DNA of 64,000 bases from Hetaerina americana (Eukaryota > Arthropoda > Insecta > Odonata > Calopterygidae). The stretch spans positions 29,554,551-29,618,550 of the forward strand of contig JAKTNV010000003.1 of NCBI GenBank assembly GCA_022747635.1, read 5' to 3'. A program made the position numbers and the translations under genes. Below are positions 53,905 through 64,000 of this stretch, in pieces; position 1 is the first letter of the stretch, and each line of letters starts with the position of its first letter. Below the pieces are notes generated by a model that saw only the letters and a list, made by a program, of their open reading frames with translations, was not told where the DNA came from and ran no database searches.

Positions 53905-54120
53905 ATCAACCCGAAGGTCGGTTTGGTAGGTGATGAAAGAGTTCACCCAGTACTAAGCCCGACGGCGTGTGAAATTCACACATCTGGGTAGGGGGGCTAG
54001 TTCCTTTCCCTGCGCCGGTTATGGTTTCTCAGGAAGATCTGGTACCCGAAAAATCATATAGCTTGGGTATAGCTGCAGGTGCCCAGAGAGGCATCCCCGG
54101 GAATCAAACCGGGTGGAAAA
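53905..54120 (-). mobile_element. SINE family A copy
   Basis: Starts taatcaacccgaaggtcggt and runs through gtgaaattcacacatctggg, ccggttatggtttctcagga and cttgggtatagctgcaggtg to ccccgggaatcaaaccgggt. The complement of that last part resembles a B box (GGTTTGATTCC). It begins just 23 bases from the mariner end. This is the best preserved copy in the window. Confidence 0.85.
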
Positions 54121-57100
54121 AAATGGCATTTGTTCTAACGTCCAATTTCAAAAAGAAAGCCTTGGCGTCTGGGGTAGAGTGTTGCTCTTATGGTCAAAAC
54201 CATAGTATTGTTTTTTGCTTGGTTTTTATTCAAAATTAGAAATTTTACAATTCAATCTTCTAAGTTTATAATTGTCAAGAAAACGCTTAGGGTGAAAATT
54301 TATCTTCATGCAATAATATTTAGAGGTAGCGCAAGGAAATCGAAGTTGAGGTACGAGTATGAACACGTATTAAGTATTTTTTTATGAAATTATCAGGCAT
54401 GGATGATAACTTGATAAACCGAACACACATTCGTCAATCTATGTGAATTAAATTGTATCAATCGGTTTGTGATCTGTTCTTTGATGAATAAAACATTTTA
54501 AGTTGAAATAGCAAAATGGCTGGGCATGCTCCACGCATTGAACATCTTCCTTCGGAAATATGAATATCATAAATAATTCATTTTTATGGAAGTGAATACG
54601 CTTACGCGATTTGGCAATTGAGCTCTTCGTAAATATATATTGTGCGTTACAAAGTTCCCTAATACATTATTAATCCTACACAAAAACGAATAATTAGATA
54701 CATACATTGATGGTAAGCCTATCTGAATATTAGGAACAGAAATTCCTGGGGTTAAAAGACAAACAAAAAAATTTGATTTCAAATCAACAAAGTTATTTCT
54801 GGGACTACCCCGATTCATTCTTGAAATGAAGTAAATCATTGTACTTCCTACTAAGGTATGTAGTTGACTAAACATTTTTTTGACGCCATAATTCTCTAAG
54901 AATGTGTTACCTACCTCCTTCCTAACCCGTTCAAAACCAGAAGCAACAAATCCTCCCTTTGCACCAATTATTGTGAGTTGATAAACCTACGGTTACTGAT
55001 CCTTTTAACTTAAAAAAGATTGTGACAGTATTCTAATTGAAATTTTCAAAAAATTTTGAAGTTACTGGTAAGTATATTTCTTTCCCCACTTCCGCTATCT
55101 TTTCTTAGTGACGCAGTCAAATAGCTACACACTAAATTATGCACATATATAAATCGAAGTTATGGAACTTCCGTGTTTTTTAATGCCCTGTCCTGCAAGA
55201 ATTCGTCCTTTCTTTGAGCTCTAGTTGACATACTCCGTTTTCCTTTCCTAGATCATTACGAGAGCACGTCGATAACTGAGTGAAATGGTAGTTAGGGGAA
55301 GGTTTATTTACGGTCTTTAACTTAAGTGTCCATAATTTAAGTCTAGAGCTCAATTGGATATGAGAATTTTCATATGTAAGTAAAGAGCTGAACGGAAATC
55401 CTTCTGGAATGCATCCTCATTCAGAGAAGCCGTTGGCAGAACTGAGAGGAACCCATCTGAACAAATATTTTTCTTTTGAGCTCAGTTTCATATTCTTGTA
55501 CATAGTAAGCAATTAAAATGTTTCGCTAAATGCTTCGTAAAATATCAGATAAAATACATGTATATTCTGTTCACCAGATGCATAATGGAAAACGCGAATA
55601 TGCTGCCATTCAAAATTCTAGCCATAAGTATTGCCATCGATCGAATCATCCGAAGCCCAACCATTCTTATCCAGAACGTCTTCAAAAGATGCCCTCCATG
55701 GTACATACGGCTCGGCGAATGTCGAGACAATGCGTGAATTCCACCTAGTTTGGCAAATTTGGGTTTCGAAACTGGGAAAAGGCCTGAACAATGTTCAAGT
55801 TGAACTCTAAAAATGCCAGGCACTCGGACGCTATTGCGCATCAAGAAATGTTACGAGCGTTTTAGAGCAGAACTAGTTGATTCATGCTAACCGGCAAAAG
55901 ACGACACGGATGCGTTCACTTTTGGATGTATCCACATATATTTCGTTATTTTCATTATCTTTTTTTTAATTTTGTCTTTTGATCAAATGGCTGCAAATAC
56001 AATGCGCTCTTTTCCACCAAGAACCTCTGCGAGCAATCACAGAGCAAGTACCTAATTTCCCTTATAGTAGAAGACATTGTTCCACTGATAAGAGAAACCA
56101 TTAATGGCAATATATTTTCAAACATAAGTACTAGAAAAAGTCGTTCGTGTCCACTAAAATCGGTCAAAGAGGAAGCTATTTACGAAAGTTCACAGATAAC
56201 CAACGAAAAGACTCGAGAAACATACACCACCTTAATGACTTGATAAATCACTAGACGTGAAAGGGCAAGTTATATTTAAAAAATAACTTTAAATTGAGAA
56301 GAGTATTACGTTGGCATTCCCTGCTAATGTCAACTCACAAACAGAGACATTAGTTTGGCATAACATGTTGCATATCAGCATACCGGCTTATTAGCCTAAC
56401 GTTATACGTAATTGTTATCTCTTAATGCGAACATTCGACGGTTTAATATATTGCCAATCCTCACGAACATTTTATCTTTTGAAAAGATATTGAACCTCGC
56501 TAAGGCATTTTCCCCCAAGGGACACCAGTGAAGCAACTTGTCCCATCACACTCAAATTTCACGCGCAGGAGAAAAAAGTTTCGGCACGCGGGGACTAATA
56601 TCGGCTCAATTTCAATAAGCCGCTGCGAGCTATTCCTTTTTTCACCTGTCTACGCTGCAATGCTTTTCACTGTTGTTTTTCTTTCGTTGTACTTTAGTGT
56701 CAGTTTATAAGTGTACTTTTCTGGTTTCCTGGTGCAAGTTCCAACTATATGGAACCTTTTGTTATATTCTTGAGCGGTATTAAGGTTTAGAAGAGTCATT
56801 TTTTTAGGTAAGATTAGACTAATCGCAACCCATGTAAGTTCAGTTGAACAAAGACGTTCAACAGCCTGCGTTTTCACCGATTCTTGGGTTACTTTTTTCC
56901 TATCTTGAAATGTACATCCTTTATTAGGGGTGGATTAGTGATATAATTTAAATTATAGTAAAGTATTTAATGCATTTCGATTATCCATTTAAGTTTATCC
57001 ACATCGGAAATTACTCTTTGCCAAACGAATTTATTTTGATCCGTATGAATTGGAGTAGTCACACTATCCTTGAAAGAGATTTCAACGGCAGTAATCAATG

Positions 57101-57345
57101 GAAAATAATGGTTGCATGGAGATATACTCTCTAACTCACTTTCAAGAGATTCTCTAGGTTTGAGGGATGCAGTATTCTGGGATTTGTTCATCCATGTGCG
57201 GTGGAAATGTTTTTCGGGTGTCACAAACCGTCAATTTTTGATAGTAACCTTATTGCTGTGGAGCCTATGTGGTCGTCCTGTGTCGATGAGTAAATTCAGG
57301 CGGTATTGGAATTCAATGCAACAATTTCAGAGCGTAAAAATCATT
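54121..57345. other. Intergenic AT-rich DNA
   Basis: No supported gene. The frames at 55545-55844 (minus) and 54567-54875 (minus) show no recognisable family. Confidence 0.5.
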
Positions 57346-57418
57346 CGCCTTGACTGGGACTCGAACCCAGATCCCTCAATATCCGGTCGAGTGCTTTAGC
57401 CACTTAAGCTACCGAGGC
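57346..57418 (-). ncRNA. tRNA-like sequence (pseudo-tRNA or SINE head)
   Basis: The minus strand folds as a 73-nt cloverleaf: acceptor GCCTCGG/TCAAGGC (one mismatch), D stem GCTT/AAGC, anticodon stem CTCGA/TTGAG, T arm CTGGG-TTCGAGT-CCCAG, with A box TAGCTTAAGTGG and a perfect B box GGTTCGAGTCC. The anticodon loop CCGGATA would give GGA, but position 33 is C instead of the near-universal U, and there is no long variable arm as a serine tRNA needs. A working tRNA is therefore unlikely; a SINE head or tRNA pseudogene fits better. Confidence 0.6.
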
Positions 57419-58752
57419 GTCCTGTTATTGTTGATTACATTTTTTGTATCGCCTGAAGGTAATTACAGGGCACGGGGCACTCAAGTCGACGGATTAAAAA
57501 TTTAGTTCCTCGACTCGGTGTATTACGTGACACATCATTCACTACAAAATTTCCAAATAACTTTTTCTCCCAAATGATGTCAATTGTCTTAGTCAAAATT
57601 TAGCGAACTTATTATCAGCGATTTCAGGATACTCACTAACAATTAGATTCATGTTGTTATTGAATTCCGTCTATCACAGGTCGAAAAATGATTATACATG
57701 CATTTCCCCTTTTTCCCATAAAGATTCGCACTTCAAGTCGAGCCCGGCGAGAAATGTTAAACACAGGAGTGGATGTGCATTTCGAAAACATGAAACTATT
57801 AGGAAAGTGGAGTCAGAAAACTCACGATTTGGCATTTTATCCATATTTTTCGTGACTTGGTGTACTAACACCACCTTGGGTAATCCAAAACTCGATAAAA
57901 TGAAGGATAATCTGACTTTCATAAATAATTAGACAAATCGGACCTTTTTTCCGTTTGTTTACTATTTTTTTTCTTTTTACGCACACTTCACTATACTCTT
58001 CTTTTGTTCAATTGATTAATTTCATTGGTAATTGCCGTTTTCCATCATCGTTCCCTCATCTTTTAGTATACTTCAACGTTTACGTATGCTTCAAAGGTAT
58101 CGTTGAAACTGAGAGGACTACGCGTAATGTTGACTGTTTCAATTGCTGTTTAACATTCGTTCAATATAGCATATATCAGTGAACATCTGCCTTACATTTT
58201 TATTTTTGAAGGCTCAAAGATCAATTCTAAATTTATAAGTGATTAAAATTACTGAGAGCCACATTCGAGTTAAAAATTTAAACTATAGAGAGAGCCATGC
58301 GTAATTGATTTTTTTGTGAATTTATTTATTCACCCAGTCAAGGTGGGCCAGGCCACGAACTACAACCATCTTTTGTAGGAAGCATTTTTCTCCCCCAATT
58401 GCATATGATTTTCAGCTACTGGTGTTCCATTGAGTAATCATGTACCTCCTATCAATCGTAAATTAGTAACTGTTTCAATTTTTTATTCCCTTCATTAAAT
58501 TATGATAAGAGTGTAAATCTGTAGCTTGTAAACATTGATGGAAACATTTTTCTAAATATTATTCTCAGACTATTACCCAGAACGTTTACTGCTATCATCT
58601 AGAATTGCTCTTCCCTGTGAGATGCTCTCCATGTGGATCTCCAAGAGGCCAGACTGGCCGTGAAGGAATGCATAAAGCCCCCAAAGGCTAGATTCTGGCC
58701 TTTGCTTCAGTTCAGCACGTGGACTGACAAAAGCATATGAATATATTTTCTC
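57419..58752. other. Intergenic AT-rich DNA
   Basis: Nothing recognised. Confidence 0.5.
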
Positions 58753-58965
58753 ATCACGTGCTTTACAATATTGATGGCACAGCTGCCTCCACTATTCAAT
58801 ATGGGAGATGATGACCCTCCAGATAACCAAAAGGAGGTGGAGATGGCAGCAATCCTACATGCTACGCTCTGCCTAGAGGAAAAAAAGTGGGTAAGGTTGA
58901 GAATAGCTATCTGCCACCTTCTTGAGCTAGATGTTTTACTTGTCATTAATAACATGGTGGCATAG
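58753..58965 (+). pseudogene. Probable PIF/Harbinger transposase C-terminal remnant
   Basis: The frame reads ITCFTILMAQLPPLFNMGDD, DPPDNQKEVEMAAILH and ends with VRLRIAICHLLEL. Its start resembles the C-terminal VxxCxxLHNM segment of HARBI1-like transposases, which is followed by an acidic proline-rich stretch and a basic R-x-x-I-x-x-x-L end. The catalytic part upstream is not readable. A real exon is possible (GTAAGG after EEKKW could be a donor). Conversely, the minus strand has a good acceptor tract in the same place (tttttttcctctag), so the identity is tentative. Confidence 0.35.
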
Positions 58966-59526
58966 CATAAATTATACCAGTACCAATGATAGGATGATGC
59001 ATTACAATTGAATTTTCTTTCTCTTGTAGTTCCTTTGATCTCATAGGCTCATACTGAGTCAAGCATCTAAAGGACTATGATACTTATTGTTCAATTTGTA
59101 CTATTTTTTTTAGAAGGGATATAACTTTGGATATCTCTACATTGGAATTAAATATCATGATTATGTTTTGAGAGAATTTAAATTCCACTTTGTACGTGAA
59201 TCCTGTAATGTCTTAATGTTGAAATTTATTTATTTGGATGTCATATTGAATTAATATTCATCATTAACAAATCACATCACTGCTTGTTCCACATAATTTG
59301 TATGCGTAGTTACAAAATTTTTAATCAGTGATGACAATTTTACATACAGGTATATTTGTAGAGCTAGTTTATGTTATCAAGTACCTACATAATCATATTC
59401 TATTTTCATTTTTAATAAAAGCAAATATTTACTGTTACAGATGGGCTAGTTAAAATTTCTGTCAATTTTATTTTCTTTGTTGATTCACTTTTTTAATCCT
59501 CTGTTATTCTGGTGGCATTTTATATA
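58966..59526. other. Intergenic AT-rich DNA
   Basis: Nothing recognised. Confidence 0.5.
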
Positions 59527-60279
59527 CGAGGGTCATCCGGAAAGTAGTACCCGTTCGTGAAATAAAGACACAAAAGTAAATATTAACAAACATAAAAAAT
59601 TTTATTTGAAAGAGGATACTTTAAACTACTTCTCAACATAATCTCCAAGCAAATTAAGGCATTTGTCATAACGTGTGACAAGTTTCTGTATTCCTGCTGC
59701 ATAGTCCTTCGCCGCCAGCTCATTGAGATACGCGAGGGACCCATCTTGCACAAATTTTTGCATAATGCAGATGGTGTTTAACAATTTCATGAACAATTGT
59801 TCGAGAAACATTGGGAAAATGCTCACAGATGTCATCAATTGTGACGCGCCGATCGTTCCTCACGAATTCGTCAACTGAGCTCACCAGTTGGTCTGTAATG
59901 ACAGACGGTCTCTCCGAACGCTCATCGTCGTGTGTGTTCCCCCTCCCCATGTTGAAGTTGCGACACCACCGCCGAACAGACGACTCGTCCATTACATTGT
60001 CTCCATACACCTCCTTTAATTGGCGATGAATATCACATGGACGAACGTTTCTTGCATTGAGGAATTTAATCACTGCCCTCACTTCACAACTGGCGGCGTT
60101 CTCAATTTTTTTAAACATTGTAAACAATCACAGAAACAACACAGGCAATGCTAGCGTCACGCAACTTGGCTCAGAGAAGGCAGACAAGCCACTGAAGCTA
60201 TCTGACCTCGTCCAGCGGCTACTCGCGTCGTCAGCACTTCATGCGGCACGAACGGGTACTACTTTCCGGATGACCCTCG
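59527..60279 (-). mobile_element. Internally deleted mariner with perfect inverted repeats
   Basis: 753 bp with perfect 33-bp terminal inverted repeats (start cgagggtcatccggaaagta) and TA on each side (59525-59526, 60280-60281). Identical ends and a short body suggest a recently mobilised non-autonomous copy. Confidence 0.95.
59630..60118 (-). pseudogene. mariner transposase lacking its catalytic core
   Basis: The N-terminal part reads MFKKIENAASCEVRAVIKFL then IHRQLKEVYGDNVMDESSVR (helix-turn-helix) and SRTIVHEIVKHHLHYAKICA. At about 59735 it jumps, with a frame change, to the extreme C-terminus YLNELAAKDYAAGIQKLVTR ... LLGDYVEK. The whole DDD catalytic region is absent. The remaining DNA-binding part is open for about 130 codons. 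In other systems such fragments can bind their own inverted repeats, which is only a possibility here. Confidence 0.9.
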
Positions 60280-60284
60280 TATAT

Positions 60285-61110
60285 AGAAGGGCTGCCCCAA
60301 AAGTAGTATGACTTTACTTTTCCGGACAGATAGATGGATGGGCAGTGTTTTCTCTGACTGGGTTTGAGGGAGGAAAGTGGGAAGGAGTCTCAGGAAAGAC
60401 TGGAGGGTGGTGGCAGTTGGCTCCCAGCCTTTGCGGAGTGCAGATTATCCATTTGCAAAACCTCTATCATGTGACCTCATTATGCTCCATCATGAACTGG
60501 TTATTGGAATAGTGCTATGCCATGAAATTTTATGTGAAATGTTAAAACCAGGAAAGACACTCATGACATGCTCAAAGTAGTTTACGGTGATATGGGAGGG
60601 TAGAGAAGATGTCGAAGATGCCAAATGTTCAGAACACCTTCAACCTAAAAAGTGATGAAACTCTTGCAAGAGTGAAGGTTTTGTTGGGCAGGGATTGCAG
60701 ATTAAGTGTTCACATGGTTTCTGATGAACTTGGCATCGCTAAAAGTGATTTGCATCAACTTGTGATCAAAAACATAGGCATGGAAAAGGTGTGTGCCAAG
60801 TTGGTGGCACAAGTGCTCTTGCACAAATAAAAGGGAACTTGCACAAGGATCTGCCAAGAGTTTCTTGACTATGTGTTAGAGGATACAAAGTTTTTTCAAC
60901 CTTATCAGATTTCTTCCTCTTCCCCCAAGGAAGCTTGGCAGCATTCCAGGTGCTGCCTTCCAAAGGACATATGAGGCTTGGAAAACTTGCTGGTAGCAGT
61001 ATGTGGATGCGCAAGGGTGCTACTTCAAAGACTTTTGAGTGAATGTATCAATTCTACCAATAAATATTTTTTAATCGGCTCAAACCTACTACTTTTGGGG
61101 TAGAACTTAT
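60285..61110 (+). mobile_element. Second mariner, abutting the first
   Basis: Inverted ends gaagggctgccccaaaagta and (complement) taagttctaccccaaaagta, about 826 bp apart. The plus strand holds decayed transposase: DETLARVKVLLGRDCRLSVH and DELGIAKSDLHQL (helix-turn-helix), and near the end DFFLFPQGSL, RTYEAW and YVDAQGCYFKDF in shifted frames. The catalytic centre is mostly deleted. It begins within six bases of the neighbouring mariner's end. Confidence 0.85.
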
Positions 61111-62266
61111 AATGCAAAATTCATAAGCATCTGAAGTATTCAAAATTACAAATCCTATCATAACAATAATATTTTAGTTCATGATTGCAATTACAGGATA
61201 TGATTTGAATGGAGGATATTGTCTTAACTCTTAACATCATCTCTATCAAATGGAAGTCAGCAAGTAAAATACCTTGATAACCATACTGGTATACTACGAA
61301 GTACACCTCCACTTGCCTTTTCTTTTAAATTAGCTATATAGTTCATAATTTTATACCAGAATTGAATGTTCCACAATGATAAATAATCACTAAAAATGTC
61401 CAAGTTGGTGATCTATGACCAGAATATTGATGTAGTATACTTGATGTATGTATTGTACATTATTAATGCAATTAAACTACATTCTTCAAACTGAAAGTTT
61501 CATTCATATTCTTTTTCAACATTGAATACACATCCCAAAATAACAGGAGTTAAATTATGTGAATTACTAAGTGGCTCTTTTTCCTTCTCTTTCAAGTTGC
61601 AGGTTGTTGAATGAGGAAGGGATTGATTGCTTTGGTGTTGAAAGAGTGGTTGAGAAAATGGAAATCGCAAGAAGAAAGAGATGTAAATTGGAGAGCTGCT
61701 GCCAGCAAAGAGAACATCTACCCAGCCAAAAACCCACCACTATTTTAGTTGAGCAGGGCCATTTGTAATTTTCACTAAGCACTGTTCAATATTGAATGAC
61801 TTAGAAATTTTGGGTAAAATGTCATGCACCTCCAGGATAGAAACTTAAATCATTGGAGAGTAGATTCTGTCCATCTAGGGAAGAAATTAGTCTTCTTCAT
61901 CAATGGAAGAAGGCCAACATCAAATTCAATTTGGCATTATGGGTTTGTCAACAAGGGTCGGCACTTTGGGAGTGCAGAGATGACTGAAAGGCTAATCATT
62001 AGGAAATTGAATGAAAAAGTTTTTTTAAGATAAAATTTTTAGGCCTGGTAATTTAGAAAATTTGCTTGGTCCTAATATAAGAAAATGTTATGGTAGTAGT
62101 CTTGGCGTAAAATGCCACCATGATCCCGTTTCCTTTATTGTTCCAATTTTCATCTTAGAGGTTATTTTTGGCCTCACTCTTCCAGTGCTTCTGGTAGGGC
62201 ATTTCAACAGAAAATACACAAGACTGGAAAAATGTACTTGAACCAAACTCAGTATTTTGATTGACA

Positions 62267-62315
62267 TTTAAAGGCTTGTAATATATATTATAAATATACA
62301 TTACAAGCCTTTTAA
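62267..62315. repeat. Inverted repeat, 15/16-bp arms
   Basis: tttaaaggcttgtaat and attacaagccttttaa around an AT-rich loop of 17 bases. Confidence 0.9.
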
Positions 62316-62508
62316 TTTGCTTACTTAATATGAGTTTTCATATGGTTAATGTGAAACAAAATGATTTTTTTAAACTGTACATATTGTGATTTCATATCAT
62401 TATATTGGAGGTATGTGCCTCATTAATATGAATGTGTTTTGATTTCTATTGTTCTTGTTTGTTTCCAATATTTCTATTGATTCATATGCATTTGTATAAA
62501 TAGGTTTT

Positions 62509-62539
62509 GTGCATGAATGGGTACCACCCATTCATGCAC
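62509..62539. repeat. Perfect hairpin, 14-bp stem
   Basis: gtgcatgaatgggt, loop acc, acccattcatgcac. Confidence 0.95.
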
Positions 62540-63700
62540 GAAATTGTCATGTTATGTTCAATAAATAAATAAGTTAATATCTAAATTTTCTCTCATATTC
62601 ATTTCTAAGAGCATTTGTCCTAATTTAGTTCTAACTATTATTATTCACAACATAAAGATGGTTCATCATAAGCAATACATTACCTTCTATGATGGGAGCA
62701 GCCTCAATTGAATTTCTCTTGAGGGTGTTAAAAAATCTCATTTGGATCTAAAAAGGCTATCAGCCATATTTAAACATTACTGTTGGAAATCCCTTGAAAT
62801 ACTTGATATACATCTTACAAATAACTTGATTACGCAAGTGAGGAAAAATTGGGATAATGAGTTTGGATTTATGTATCATATATGCTATGATGATAGAGTG
62901 GTAAAGTAAAAATGATGGTATACATAAGTGGCATGAATGAATGTTTCCATTAATAAACGAAATCAACGAGCAAACAAATGTATAACATTCCTATGAGAGA
63001 AAACTTTTGTTAATAATAACAAAAACTCCATCAATAGCTGTTTTTAAAGATGCCATTTAAGATGCTTAACTGCTGATTTTTGCTATTACAAACACTAAAA
63101 TGTGATTCAAATCACTATCATCTATTGCTGATAGACTACCGTTATAAGCAATTTTTCTTTCATGCCAACTCCATAAAGAACGAATGTCACAGGAAATTTA
63201 AGGGAACTAGATTGATTCTTGTGTTCTACAAATAGTTCAAGATGGTTTAAGGATTCCAAACAGTTCAATGAATTATTCATGGCAATATCATGATTGACTG
63301 CGTACAAATCGTGGTAAAATTCAGCGGCAGCGCGTCCAAAAAAATTCCAACCGCGCATGTGAAGCATGAAAAACAATAGAAACGTCCCGGGGAGACAATA
63401 GTGGAGTGCAAGAACATCATCGAATTATTCGAAAAAATGAAAAATAGCAAGCTCGAGATATTAGTGGGTAACGCTTATGGGGCATGAGTTTCACTACAAT
63501 AAAAAAATCGCTCATAGAATGATGACAGGAAGGTATGGAACGAAATCCACACTACGGGGTTTGAATTACTCAATCTATTAATTGGGATTCTATTTATATT
63601 GATGGGATTGCTTGTGATTAAGAAATATACACGCTAACGGATGAAATTATTAATAATAAATTCCCTGTGGTGTAAAAAACGAAACAATATTTTGGAACTG

Positions 63701-64000
63701 ATCGCTTACACTTCGGAAGGTGGTGTATGTGGCTGCTTTCGAAGTGGGCGCGCAGAGCGGCGTACACAGCGCCTCTCGACGGCTACAGGCGTAAGTTTCT
63801 GAAGGACGAATTTTAACCCTTTATGCTCTTTCACAAAAATCGTCGTTTTTCTCGTCGACCGGAAAAGAAGGAAATGGAGACTTCAAGGGCAAATCGTGGG
63901 AGCTTCATCGACCAGAAGGTCGCTGAAGGTCAGTTAGAAAGTCGAGGACGAAAACGGATTGGCGTCAAACGGGGGTAGGAGGACATTGCTGGAAGTTAAC
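63701..64000 (+). promoter_or_regulatory. GC-richer end of window, possible promoter or first exon
   Basis: Base composition changes sharply from AT-rich to CpG-rich at about 63725 (cgaagtgggcgcgcagagcg). A strong donor consensus (ctacaggc|gtaagttt) occurs at about 63791. This would fit a non-coding first exon of a gene continuing beyond the window, but nothing coding is visible. Confidence 0.2.

Larger units (their letters stand above)
61111..63700. other. Intergenic AT-rich DNA with hairpins
   Basis: No supported gene. 61571-61768 (plus) has a coding-like frame (NEEGIDCFGVERVVEKMEIA) after a pyrimidine tract ttctctttcaag, which I cannot assign. Two strong inverted repeats lie at 62267-62315 and 62509-62539. 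Confidence 0.4.

Overview
This is nuclear DNA from an arthropod, most likely an insect. The coding is split into exons by canonical splice sites. AT-rich introns surround GC-rich exons, and the sequence is full of RTE-type LINEs, mariner transposons and tRNA-derived SINEs. The one host gene I can identify is a complete orthologue of chaoptin, the insect photoreceptor leucine-rich-repeat (LRR) adhesion protein. The insect order cannot be fixed from sequence alone.

Layout. 1-881: decayed mariner cut by the window edge. 882-10118: AT-rich intergenic DNA with LINE fragments and a TA/TG microsatellite. 10203-35197 (minus strand): chaoptin in nine coding exons, 1386 codons before the stop, reading from 35197 down to 10203. 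Its eight introns (0.7 to 6.7 kb) hold most of the mobile DNA: a LINE fragment in intron 2, an RTE LINE with an open EN-RT frame in intron 6, an older LINE and SINE copies in intron 7, and in intron 8 a LINE fragment broken by both a SINE and a mariner. 35198-64000: no host gene recognised. This part holds several distinct mariner lineages (39.6, 53.0, 59.5 and 60.3 kb), a palindromic MITE-like element (38.6 kb), SINEs, tRNA-like sequences, GC-rich islands (about 49.0-49.8 and 52.1-52.8 kb, and the last 300 bases) and a probable Harbinger transposase remnant (58.75 kb).

How the gene works: exon 1 carries the signal peptide and N-terminal cysteine cap, exons 2-8 carry the LRR array, and exons 8-9 carry the C-terminal cysteine cap and a hydrophobic tail typical of a GPI-anchor signal. 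Eight introns join in consistent phase. Seven have GT-AG boundaries and intron 7 appears to be GC-AG. All functional calls rest on reading translated sequence and recalled family features; no database search was run.
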